A stretch of 21,546 bases of DNA from a virus, in IMG/VR virus record IMGVR_UViG_3300025889_001101, positions 1 to 21,546 of that record. The stretch is one strand, 5' to 3'. Positions 8,701 through 14,399 of the stretch are shown one piece after another. Made by a program: the position numbers and the translations under genes. The notes under the pieces were generated by a model. That model made no database searches, was not told the DNA's origin, and worked only from the letters and a program-made list of their open reading frames with translations. The stretch's first letter is position 1. Each line of letters opens with the position of its first letter.

Positions 8701-9792
8701 ACTAAAAATGGTGATACAATATTAAAAGGATTTATGACTGGAGCGGATGAAGCTATCACTGAACTAGCTGCTCCTTTTATTGATGAATCTATTTGGACAG
8801 AAGCAGCTGCAGATATAAATTTATTACCATTGTTTCCAGGAAGAGGTGGTAGAACAAGAGATGGAAAAATATTATATACAGATCAAACACCTCTTGGTGA
8901 TAGAACAGCAATTAAGTTTATTCATTTAATGGAAGCTCTTGCTCCATCATACAAACAAGGTGTAAGAATTATTCAAGCACTAACAGAAACTCCTACAAAG
9001 ACCGGAGAATTTTTACAATTAGATGATCAGATAGCAGGTTTAATTGGATTTAGACCCACAACTGTAGATCCATTAAGATCTATGGGATTTAAAATTGCTG
9101 AATATCAACAAGGTATTCGTAATGCTAGAAGAGAATTTACAGGAGGTTTCTTTGGAATATTAAAAGGTGGACCAATTGAACCTAATGATGTTATTACATC
9201 ATTTTATCAATCAAACAAAGCTAGATTTAATGTGCAAAGAGAAATGCACAAAAACATAAATGCAGCTGAAATACTTGGTGTTTCAAGTAATAGATTAAGA
9301 CAAGAATTTGCTGATAGACAATTATCAGCAGATAATTTTAACAAATTAAGAAGAGGAAATTTTGATGCTTATTTTCCATCTGATGATATTAGAGCTAGAT
9401 TTAGAGAAATTGCAAGAGACTTAGGTACTTCTGATGTATTTATTTCTGTTCTACCAACTTTAAAAAGAATGGAATTAGATATGAATAGATTAAGGTTAGA
9501 TGGTTCATTTGAAAGAAACATTCAATCGCAGAATTTTGCAAGAGGTGGTTTAGCTTCTAGTTATGAACCAAATTTAGAAGACGAATATCAAGAAGGTTTA
9601 AATTTAAATGATTATTTAATTGAAGAAGTGGCAACAGCACCATTGCCTATTACTCCAATGCCTAATTCACAAGTCATCCTGTCTCAGGCTTCAGGGAACA
9701 ATATAATGGCAACAGGTTTAACTCCTACAGAAAGTGCTTTACTTACTGAAGAAGAAAAGATAATGAGACTTAAACAGAGAGGACTTGCTTAA
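5719..9792 (+). CDS. Giant (1357 aa) putative internal virion / DNA ejection protein
   Basis: The largest gene here, 1357 residues, mostly alpha-helical. Hydrophobic segments occur around residues 20-45 (AGLAGIASGLIKVPEGVFSL), about 640-670 (FLWRNLLLFPKATSQLAKTV, then IISAGAFAAANGILF) and about 910-935 (GMAFTLNAVPALTVAGAQAL); they could insert in or cross the host membrane during DNA delivery. I see no lysozyme or transglycosylase active-site pattern, unlike T7 gp16, so any cell-wall role would rest with another protein. The C-terminus carries FARGGLASSYEPNLED (GG at 1276-1277) and ends with TGLTPTESALLTEEEKIMRL and KQRGLA, a tail I associate with marine phage contigs. AGGAG at 5709-5713 fixes the start. 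Role inferred from size, hydrophobic pattern and location. Confidence 0.75.
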   Translation: MAEDFIPLLPEEEGNEASWYTAGLAGIASGLIKVPEGVFSLGAELIDLGFDTNTAADVERFFDKLNPFEEIAEQKGIGKLTEALTSIGIPGTAGFKLGSKLATKYFNNKKAGSIISSGSKNLVKNAAKAKQLNEKEGYIKFAAGAIGGAAGETFVADVEDIGTFGDLFDAGPTRLDTFSIGGGREDATRKLLNRIKFGSESLLFTPVVAGVGKSAKALAQKGKELAYSNSRFERYLNKFAEAFTPEGPLTKALFGSQKVMEGFKAADMNRATELVKNIDRTVGKALPQMQKVLERSLTKEEQETFYKELNELILDGDLTKLTSAKDSDKFIKSLKKRGVDNETALSLMNVVDEARDTFANLIKTTNSFNAPELKSILQDRIKSTVKNTYKIFEDAPFLGLFGRYKPTDEVKEKATKFFQKQIADANQDVTFNPRSTKYYQEAREIVDKILEDGIKKSKNKVKGLPDTDYIRKTLESDFGKDKGFISKVISETGVPVKVIKELLGEMSDPRYSIFNAITELSGMARTSAMLKQMADQNDLIQKEGGIGSFWKTKDEAFAATNRTVEIVKIDDVFGELLDFKAGQIANPLATRYTTRPIAEGLLRANGITEGFFTSAIRGREGSTAAEKGAAFLWRNLLLFPKATSQLAKTVFSIPTHLRNIISAGAFAAANGILFEGFKNPKLLGDAFRKGWQISGVGNLKATRFKDADFESAYRELLELGVVNSQVQIGDLRNLMRDVNFGDKISNLDSVLNPMLSRLKKIPEYLQGKYVAEDDFWKITNYFVELNRRKNAYIKDAARKKIKFNPDDEEFVRQLKQEAAAIVRNTVPNYAYVGDVVRTARLLPVGNFMSFPSEMIRSTVNIAEQAIKEMKHKPLKGEIIVGTDIAPMVYIKGKGFVENNNPMYSIGVTRATGMAFTLNAVPALTVAGAQALYDVTEDELKALRQFVPEWSRNSTLVPIRDEETGELKYVDFSHSNAYDLIGRPFRTLANEIISATKNGDTILKGFMTGADEAITELAAPFIDESIWTEAAADINLLPLFPGRGGRTRDGKILYTDQTPLGDRTAIKFIHLMEALAPSYKQGVRIIQALTETPTKTGEFLQLDDQIAGLIGFRPTTVDPLRSMGFKIAEYQQGIRNARREFTGGFFGILKGGPIEPNDVITSFYQSNKARFNVQREMHKNINAAEILGVSSNRLRQEFADRQLSADNFNKLRRGNFDAYFPSDDIRARFREIARDLGTSDVFISVLPTLKRMELDMNRLRLDGSFERNIQSQNFARGGLASSYEPNLEDEYQEGLNLNDYLIEEVATAPLPITPMPNSQVILSQASGNNIMATGLTPTESALLTEEEKIMRLKQRGLA

Positions 9793-10013
9793 TGAAACAG
9801 CCCAAAACAACTGGTGAGCACATCATAGATTTACACGGACACATTAAAGGTGTTAAAAGAGAAGTTTATCATTTGAAGATCACACAAGAACATATTCATA
9901 GAGATATTGAAAAATTGGGCGGTCAAATAGACAAAATCTATTGGGTAATCTTAGCAGCGGTGGGGGTCGTTGCTCTTGAAGTATTTATACTTTTTGGTAG
10001 TATAATAAAATAA
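9792..10013 (+). CDS. Holin-like small membrane protein (XhlA-type architecture)
   Basis: 73 residues: a soluble N-terminus with heptad-like spacing (EHIIDLHGHIKGVKREVYHL) followed by one membrane segment at about 50-72 (YWVILAAVGVVALEVFILFG) and a Lys at the end. This coiled-coil-plus-TM layout is that of XhlA/hemolysin-type holin partners. It follows the last virion gene by a one-base TAATG overlap, with GAGAGGA about nine bases upstream. A lysis role would involve oligomers in the inner membrane that permeabilise it. No endolysin lies beside it in this window, so a membrane-anchored virion or assembly role cannot be excluded. Confidence 0.6.
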   Translation: MKQPKTTGEHIIDLHGHIKGVKREVYHLKITQEHIHRDIEKLGGQIDKIYWVILAAVGVVALEVFILFGSIIK

Positions 10014-10026
10014 GAAAGATAAGATT

Positions 10027-10404
10027 ATGCAAAATAGTTTATTAGTACATAAACATTTAATCATTAGAGCAGAAGCAGTACGTCCACCGATGGATGAAGA
10101 AATTTTAACTAATTGGTTAAAAGATTTTATTGATTCGATTAATATGAAAGTATTAATGGGTCCATATGTAAAATATCACGATGTACCAGGCAATAGAGGA
10201 ATTACAGGTGCAGCGATTATTGAAACATCACATATTGTAATGCACGTCTGGGACGAGGTTAATCCTGCATTAATGCAATTTGATGTATATTCTTGTGGTG
10301 AATTTGATCCACACCAAATATGTAATAAAATTAGCAAAGATTTTGATATACGCAAGATAGAATATAAGTACCTAAATAGAGAAACAGGACTTGTAGATTT
10401 ATAA
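10027..10404 (+). CDS. speD: S-adenosylmethionine decarboxylase-family protein (pyruvoyl enzyme)
   Basis: 125 residues, the size of a bacterial class 1b SpeD. Such enzymes cleave themselves at an internal serine to make a pyruvoyl group and decarboxylate AdoMet, giving the aminopropyl donor for spermidine. The core is at 64-91: IIETSHIVMHVWDE then MQFDVYSCGEFD. By comparison with T. maritima SpeD, Ser68 would be the pyruvoyl precursor (Ser63), His73 the processing histidine (His68) and Cys90 the catalytic proton donor (Cys83). Two differences stand out: Thr, not Glu, precedes the serine, and the usual HTWPE is HVWDE. SpeD homologues with changed substrate (ornithine or arginine) are known, so the substrate is open. 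It sits between the holin-like gene and hsp20 in the late direction, as a host-metabolism gene. Confidence 0.82.
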   Translation: MQNSLLVHKHLIIRAEAVRPPMDEEILTNWLKDFIDSINMKVLMGPYVKYHDVPGNRGITGAAIIETSHIVMHVWDEVNPALMQFDVYSCGEFDPHQICNKISKDFDIRKIEYKYLNRETGLVDL

Positions 10405-10444
10405 AAAATAACTATATTACTGTCAGGTGCACAATAACGTGGCC

Positions 10445-10462
10445 TATTAAACTTGCTTAATA
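10445..10462 (+). promoter_or_regulatory. Inverted repeat before the hsp20 ribosome site
   Basis: TATTAA, six bases, TTAATA: a perfect 6 bp dyad just before the AAGGAG (10464-10469) of the Hsp20 gene. The same spot holds TTAATATAA, also seen in promoter-like sites elsewhere in the window, but no matching -35 box is found. It could be a weak mRNA hairpin or an operator; AT-rich dyads also arise by chance. The rest of this 71-base gap (10405-10475) shows nothing clear. Confidence 0.25.
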
Positions 10463-10475
10463 TAAGGAGAATAAT

Positions 10476-10898
10476 ATGACAGCATTAGACATAATCAATA
10501 AGTTCAATAAAGACGTTTGGGATCATTCAGACAGAATGTTTGGTGATACGTTTGACTCTATCTTTGATAGTTGGTCAAAAGCTCAATCGTTTCCATTTTA
10601 CAATGTAGTAAAATACGGAAAAGGTGAATACGGTCTTGAATTAGGTTTAGCAGGATTCAATAAGAAGAATGTTAAAGTTCAATACAAAGACGGTGTATTA
10701 ACTATTTCTGGTCAAGTAGAAGACAAAGAAAAAGACTACATTGAAAAAGGTTTAGCAGCTAGAAAATTCTTTAAACAATTTTCTTTACATCAAGATGTAG
10801 TTGTTAATGAAGCTGAGATGGAAGATGGTGTATTAACAGTGAAGTTAGGTGTTAATGAACCAGAAGAAATCAAACCTTTAGATATTAAAATTAAATAA
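10476..10898 (+). CDS. Hsp20 / alpha-crystallin family small heat shock protein
   Basis: 140 residues, typical for IbpA-type proteins, which hold unfolding proteins in a refoldable state in the cytoplasm. The alpha-crystallin domain starts near FPFYNVVKYGKGEYGLEL (39-56) with KNVKVQYKDGVLTISGQ (64-80). The hallmark A-x-x-x-D-G-V-L is AEMEDGVLTVKL (113-124). The C-terminus carries an I-x-I oligomerisation motif (IKI, 137-139). AAGGAG six bases before the ATG is strong. Phage Hsp20 genes are common in marine T4-like phages and are thought to assist virion protein folding. Here it ends the rightward late block, its stop codon directly adjoining that of the reversed block. Confidence 0.93.
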   Translation: MTALDIINKFNKDVWDHSDRMFGDTFDSIFDSWSKAQSFPFYNVVKYGKGEYGLELGLAGFNKKNVKVQYKDGVLTISGQVEDKEKDYIEKGLAARKFFKQFSLHQDVVVNEAEMEDGVLTVKLGVNEPEEIKPLDIKIK

Positions 10899-11096
10899 TT
10901 ATTTTGGGGCGGTCTTTACTGCCCCACAATAAAATCCTACCGCAGGCATACCTTCTATTAAATTAATATTGTATTTATCTATATGAACTAGTTTGTTCAT
11001 ATACCAATTTTCACAAGATTCTTTTATCTTGTATTCTTTATATTCAATCTCTCCAGTAGATAGTAATAATAATACTGTTATTGTTTTTATATCCAT
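10899..11096 (-). CDS. Small secreted-like protein with two cysteines
   Basis: 65 residues on the reverse strand, starting 10 bases inside the end of the helicase gene, so probably translated with it. A short hydrophobic run at 6-13 (ITVLLLLS) after two charges resembles a weak signal peptide or anchor. The rest has Cys28 (KESCENW) and Cys57 (GFYCGAV), which could form a disulfide after export. The layout (STGE, ESC..W, G.YC) resembles small phage proteins I associate with marine podoviruses, function unknown. Its last codons form the GC-rich hairpin at 10906-10925, and its TAA adjoins the hsp20 TAA. GC-rich final codons in an otherwise AT-rich gene suggest the hairpin is selected. Confidence 0.65.
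   Translation of the reverse strand: MDIKTITVLLLLSTGEIEYKEYKIKESCENWYMNKLVHIDKYNINLIEGMPAVGFYCGAVKTAPK
10906..10925. terminator. GC-rich hairpin at convergent gene junction
   Basis: GGGGCGGT, loop CTTT, ACTGCCCC: an 8 bp stem with one G-U pair in the + strand RNA and a 4-base loop. It lies 8 bases past the hsp20 stop and within the last codons of the reversed small gene. Neither strand has a clean T-run right after the stem, so it is not a textbook intrinsic terminator. It would still block RNA polymerase or protect 3' ends from both directions, and is striking in an AT-rich context. Confidence 0.6.
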
Positions 11097-12520
11097 TGTT
11101 TTAATTCTTCTCCTAATATCTCTGTTGCAATATTAACTTTATTACGAAGAGCTTTTACTATTCTATCGTCTACAGTATCTTCTGCAATAATATCAATGTA
11201 AGTCATTTTTCTAGTTTGTCCAATACGATCAATACGAGCTTCAGACTGTTGACGTTTTTCTAAATCATATCCATTAGAAAAATAAATCATATTACTTCCA
11301 GCTGTTAATGTAATACCATAACCACCAGTATGTGTAGTACCAACAAAGAATCTACATTTTTCATCTGTTTGAAATTTTTTAATATTAACTGATCTAGCGT
11401 CTGTATCTGTAGCACCATAGTAATCTACAACAGATTCTTCACCATAAACTTTTTTAATTTCTGCAATGATTCTTCTTACATCGTGAGTATAGTGGGACCA
11501 TATAATACTTTTACCTTCTATGTTTTCTAAAATATTCATTAACTCAGATAATCTACTACAAGGTAAATCTTTTATTGAACCATCATCAGCTGTAAAATGA
11601 CCACAAGTAATTTGATGTAATCTCATTAATTGAGTCATAACAGTTGCAGAAGATTGCATTTTACCATCTAAAAATGCAATTGCTTCTCTTCTCATTTGTT
11701 CATAAACTTTCTTTTGTTCTTTAGTTAATTCAACAGAATGTTTAACATAAGTTTTTTCTGGTAAATCTAAACAATCTGATTTTAAAACTCTTCTTGAAAA
11801 AGGTTTTATTTTATCTGATAATTCTCCAAGGTTTCTGTAACCTACTACTATTTCAACTCTTCTACCTTGAACTTCTATTTTTTTAGTAACTGCATATCTA
11901 GCTTTAAATGTCCAATAAGAATCGTGCCCCAGGAGCCAAGGATCAAGAAATTGACATTGTGAAAATAAATCTAATGGGGATTTAGTAACTGGAGAACCAG
12001 TTAATATTCTTCTATATTTAGCGTGTTCTCTTAATGCTAAAATATTTTTAGTTCTATTTGATGTTGGAGTTTTTATTGTAGTTGATTCATCAATTGCAAT
12101 CATTGATTTGTGACAAGACAAAAATTTATATGCAAACTGTGCTCCATCTCCTGATGAGAAAGCTTCAACATTCATAATTAAAATATGTAAATCAGTTCCT
12201 TGTTCAAATAAGGAACTTAATATTTGTTTTTGTTTTTTAGATTTATCTGAAGTTTTCCATAAAACCATTTTATGGTAGATATGATCAGGTAGATGCGTTG
12301 GCACCTCCTGATCATACCAATTCTTATAAACACCTTTTGGTGCTATAAGAAGGAGGCCATTTATCTGGCCTTTATCGTAAAGCATTGCGGCATTATCTAA
12401 TAATACTTTAGATTTGCCTGTACCCATTTCCATAAAGTATGCAAAATTTTCTTTGTCCCAAGATAATTCTAAGGCTTCTAATTGGTGTTTGTATGGTTTA
12501 GTCTTAAACTTATAATTCAT
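11087..12520 (-). CDS. SNF2-type SF2 helicase
   Basis: 477 residues with a full set of SF2/SNF2 motifs: Walker A MGTGKSK (32-38), the Ia region LLLIAPKGVYKNW, motif II IDES (143-146, where many family members have DESH or DEAH), motif III LTGSP (173-177), motif V GGYGITLTAGSNMIYF (399-414) and motif VI QSEARIDRIGQTR (425-437). Such proteins use ATP to move along duplex DNA and remodel protein-DNA contacts; in phages they accompany replication and recombination genes. There is no extra nuclease or DNA-binding domain; the protein is just the two RecA-like lobes. It is one of only two leftward genes and has its own sigma70-like promoter at 12547-12577. The reversed orientation between two rightward blocks suggests a separately acquired or separately controlled module. 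Confidence 0.92.
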   Translation of the reverse strand: MNYKFKTKPYKHQLEALELSWDKENFAYFMEMGTGKSKVLLDNAAMLYDKGQINGLLLIAPKGVYKNWYDQEVPTHLPDHIYHKMVLWKTSDKSKKQKQILSSLFEQGTDLHILIMNVEAFSSGDGAQFAYKFLSCHKSMIAIDESTTIKTPTSNRTKNILALREHAKYRRILTGSPVTKSPLDLFSQCQFLDPWLLGHDSYWTFKARYAVTKKIEVQGRRVEIVVGYRNLGELSDKIKPFSRRVLKSDCLDLPEKTYVKHSVELTKEQKKVYEQMRREAIAFLDGKMQSSATVMTQLMRLHQITCGHFTADDGSIKDLPCSRLSELMNILENIEGKSIIWSHYTHDVRRIIAEIKKVYGEESVVDYYGATDTDARSVNIKKFQTDEKCRFFVGTTHTGGYGITLTAGSNMIYFSNGYDLEKRQQSEARIDRIGQTRKMTYIDIIAEDTVDDRIVKALRNKVNIATEILGEELKQWI

Positions 12521-12527
12521 ATAACTG

Positions 12528-12556
12528 TTTACATTTCTTTCTAACTATTATATTAT
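12528..12556 (+). promoter_or_regulatory. Sigma70-like promoter, rightward
   Basis: TTTACA (12528-12533), 17 bases, TATTAT (12551-12556): each box is one mismatch from consensus and the spacing is ideal. Transcription would begin near 12563, 16 bases before the ATG at 12579. It shares its -10 region with the leftward promoter, so only one polymerase should bind at a time. Prediction from sequence only. Confidence 0.55.
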
Positions 12557-12577
12557 ATTAAAAAAGAAAAAAGTCAA
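12547..12577 (-). promoter_or_regulatory. Sigma70-like promoter, leftward, for the helicase block
   Basis: Read leftward: TTGACT (12577-12572), then two overlapping TATAAT boxes at 14 bases (12557-12552) and 19 bases (12552-12547). Neither spacing is ideal, but both boxes are exact. Transcription would start near 12540 and reach the helicase ATG at 12520. The -10 overlaps that of the rightward promoter, and each -35 lies beyond the other's start site. A near copy of the 14-base-spaced form lies at 17935-17960. Confidence 0.5.
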
Positions 12578-12578
12578 T

Positions 12579-12956
12579 ATGCAATTTTATAAAACAAGTG
12601 GAAAAACAATCGGTAGTAGTAATTTTGTTTATTTATTACAGGATATTCCAATAGACAGAGAAACAGGACAACCCAAATATAATATTATGGGCGCTAGAAA
12701 ATATGGCGAAATTAAGATTATGTTTAGAGCATTAGAACAAATAATGTTTTCACCAGGTCCTTTTATATTTTCAATTAGACAAAAATTAAAAGATTTTACA
12801 GAAAATGACTATTTATTATTAAATGGTGATCCAGCTATTATTGGTGTTACTTGTGCTATTGCCTCAGAAATGACACAAGGTAAATTTAAATTATTAAAAT
12901 GGGACAGACAAGAAAAAACATATTATCCCATAGAAATAAATATTCATCAAAAATAG
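12579..12956 (+). CDS. Conserved-looking hypothetical protein, first gene of the replication block
   Basis: 125 residues, well mixed in composition, with no membrane segment or known motif. Ordered-looking segments are SSNFVYLLQDIPIDRETGQPKYNI (start), GARKYGEIKIMFRALEQIMF (38-57), and GDPAIIGVTCAIASEMTQGKFKLLKWDRQEKTYYPIEINIH near the end. I associate this pattern with a marine phage protein of unknown function beside replication genes. It is the first rightward gene after the divergent promoters, a place where phages often keep early host-takeover or control proteins, so an early regulatory role is possible but unproven. Shine-Dalgarno is weak. Confidence 0.7.
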   Translation: MQFYKTSGKTIGSSNFVYLLQDIPIDRETGQPKYNIMGARKYGEIKIMFRALEQIMFSPGPFIFSIRQKLKDFTENDYLLLNGDPAIIGVTCAIASEMTQGKFKLLKWDRQEKTYYPIEINIHQK

Positions 12957-12958
12957 TC

Positions 12959-12987
12959 TTGACAAAACACGTTTCAGTGTTTAATAT
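12959..12987 (+). promoter_or_regulatory. Strong sigma70-like promoter
   Basis: TTGACA (12959-12964), perfect, 17 bases, TAATAT (12982-12987). It begins three bases after the stop of the preceding gene and would start RNA near 12994, giving a leader of about 33 bases to the ATG at 13027. It probably drives the coiled-coil protein, the SSB-like protein and the primase. An 18 bp dyad fills the spacer. Confidence 0.65.
12965..12982. promoter_or_regulatory. Operator-like dyad in promoter spacer
   Basis: AAACAC, six bases, GTGTTT: perfect 6 bp inverted repeats lying exactly between the -35 and -10 boxes. A dimeric repressor bound there would block polymerase. No repressor gene is recognised in the window, so the binder would be host-encoded, encoded elsewhere on the phage, or one of the small unknown proteins. 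Confidence 0.45.
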
Positions 12988-13015
12988 TACATTATGAAAG
13001 TTAAAAAGTTAAAAT

Positions 13016-13020
13016 AGGAG
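13016..13020 (+). promoter_or_regulatory. Ribosome binding site that decides the next start
   Basis: AGGAG directly abuts an ATG at 13021, too close to use it, but lies six bases before the in-frame ATG at 13027. The later ATG is therefore preferred. Confidence 0.7.
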
Positions 13021-13026
13021 ATGACT

Positions 13027-13575
13027 ATGATAATAGATCTACGTAAAGATGCACCAGATCAAACAGATAACCTTGATCCGGAAAAACTTTCTCAAGAAGT
13101 TGAGAAATTAAAAACAATACAAAATCAAATAGTTAATTTAGAATCACAGATAAAAGATTTAAAAGAAGATGAAAAATATTTTAGCTGTGTAGTAATTCCA
13201 AAATTAATGGAAGATATGAATTTAGAATCTTTAAAACTTAAAGATGGTTCAGAATTAACTGTTAAAAAAATTTATAGTGCTTCAATTAGAGCTGATAAAA
13301 AAATTGAAGCGATAAACTGGCTTCGAGCAAATGGCTTAGGTGATATTGTGAAAAATGAAATCACAGTAAACTTTGGTCAAAACGAAGATAACAAGGCTAT
13401 TGACTATGTCAACCTTGCGAGGGAGCGTGGATTTGAACCTTCTCAAAAAGAAAGTGTTCATCCCGCTTCACTCAAAGTAGTTATGAAGGACTGGAAGGAC
13501 AAAGGTCGTGAAGTTCCTGAAGAACTATTTAGTACGTTTGATGGAAATCAAACGCATTTTAAAAATAAAAAATAA
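13027..13575 (+). CDS. Coiled-coil phage protein of unknown function
   Basis: 182 residues from the ATG chosen by the AGGAG at 13016-13020. Residues 18-55 form a coiled coil (QEVEKLKTIQNQIVNLESQI and on). Residues about 60-115 hold IPKLMEDMNLESLKLKDGSELTV and KKIYSASIRADKKIEAINWL, and the end carries GFEPSQKESVHPASLKVVMKD and REVPEELFSTF. I associate this arrangement with a T7-like/marine podovirus family next to replication genes, role unknown. The second half (from about 13315) uses more G/C-ending codons (CTT CGA, GCG AGG GAG CGT, GGT CGT) than the A-rich first half. It is followed 20 bases later by the SSB-like gene, probably on the same transcript. Confidence 0.75.
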   Translation: MIIDLRKDAPDQTDNLDPEKLSQEVEKLKTIQNQIVNLESQIKDLKEDEKYFSCVVIPKLMEDMNLESLKLKDGSELTVKKIYSASIRADKKIEAINWLRANGLGDIVKNEITVNFGQNEDNKAIDYVNLARERGFEPSQKESVHPASLKVVMKDWKDKGREVPEELFSTFDGNQTHFKNKK

Positions 13576-13595
13576 AAAATAAGGAGCAAATATAT

Positions 13596-14375
13596 ATGGC
13601 AAATACAAATGCTATGACAAATAAAGCTAGTGCAGGTGCATTAGCTGCTATCAATCTTAGAAGTGATTCTGGAAGAGGTAGCGAAGAAATAAAATCGGAT
13701 GATATGTCAACTCCGATTTTAAAAATCCTACATCAACTATCCCCTGAATGTAATGCGAACGATTCTAAATACGTTCAAGGTGCAAAACCTGGTATGATAT
13801 ATGCCAAAGGTTTGGGTGCTTTAGTTGATGGACAAAAAGGCGTGGATATAATTGTTTCTCACGTTCAAACAAGATATCCAGAATGGCAGGAAATGGGAGA
13901 CACAGCAGCTCCACCTGTTACAACACATTTATCAAAACCAGAGGATGCCGTTGAAGAACGAAACGGTAAGTACAGATTATCAAATGGTAATTATGTAGAG
14001 AAGACCGCATATTTTTATGTGATCGTTTTAGGTGATGAACCTAGACCTGCAGTGATTACAATGAGATCTTCTAACTTAACTCCCGCTAGAGAATTAAATC
14101 AGTTGATTAAAAATCTAAGATTTAAGGATGATAAAGGTCTTTACAATCCAGCAGCATATGCAGCAGTTTATAATTTAAAAACTGTTGGGAAAACAGCAGG
14201 AAGTAAAAGTTGGCACGTTTATAAACCATCTATGGCAAGATCTTTAGATGTAAATAAAAAACAAGATGCTGATTTATATTTAATGGCAAAGGAATTGCAA
14301 AAGACTGTGTCAAAAGGTGCTGTTAAACCAGAATATGAAAAAAGCAATGGTCCTAAAACTGAGGACATTATCTAA
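13596..14375 (+). CDS. Phage protein of replication block, possible ssDNA-binding type
   Basis: 259 residues, start set by AAGGAG nine bases upstream (13581-13586). A flexible Ala/Asn/Ser N-terminus precedes the landmark SDDMSTPILKILHQLSPECN (34-53), then PGMIYAKGLGALVDGQKGVDIIVSHVQTRYPEWQE. The middle is beta-rich (YFYVIVLGDEPRPAVITMRSS), and the tail is Lys-rich and disordered with an acidic end (KTEDII). Proteins with this S-x-P-xLKILQ-LSP start recur in phages near DNA polymerase and primase and are sometimes annotated as single-strand DNA-binding. Beta-rich core plus acidic C-terminus fits that, but there is no clear OB-fold signature. Treat the function as a hypothesis. Confidence 0.7.
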   Translation: MANTNAMTNKASAGALAAINLRSDSGRGSEEIKSDDMSTPILKILHQLSPECNANDSKYVQGAKPGMIYAKGLGALVDGQKGVDIIVSHVQTRYPEWQEMGDTAAPPVTTHLSKPEDAVEERNGKYRLSNGNYVEKTAYFYVIVLGDEPRPAVITMRSSNLTPARELNQLIKNLRFKDDKGLYNPAAYAAVYNLKTVGKTAGSKSWHVYKPSMARSLDVNKKQDADLYLMAKELQKTVSKGAVKPEYEKSNGPKTEDII

Positions 14376-14389
14376 TTCACTAAGTGAAT
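14375..14389. promoter_or_regulatory. 15 bp palindrome after the SSB-like gene
   Basis: ATTCACT, A, AGTGAAT: perfect 7 bp half-sites around one central base, starting on the last base of the stop codon. A one-base centre favours protein binding to DNA, though a 5 bp RNA stem with a 5-base loop is also possible. No promoter boxes are seen beside it. Confidence 0.4.
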
Positions 14390-14399
14390 ACTTGCAAGA

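Noticed and set aside
5719-9792. Lytic transglycosylase domain in the giant virion protein, as in T7 gp16
   Set aside because: No catalytic Glu in a recognisable ES/GLMQ-type context was seen by eye; a profile search would be needed to overturn this.
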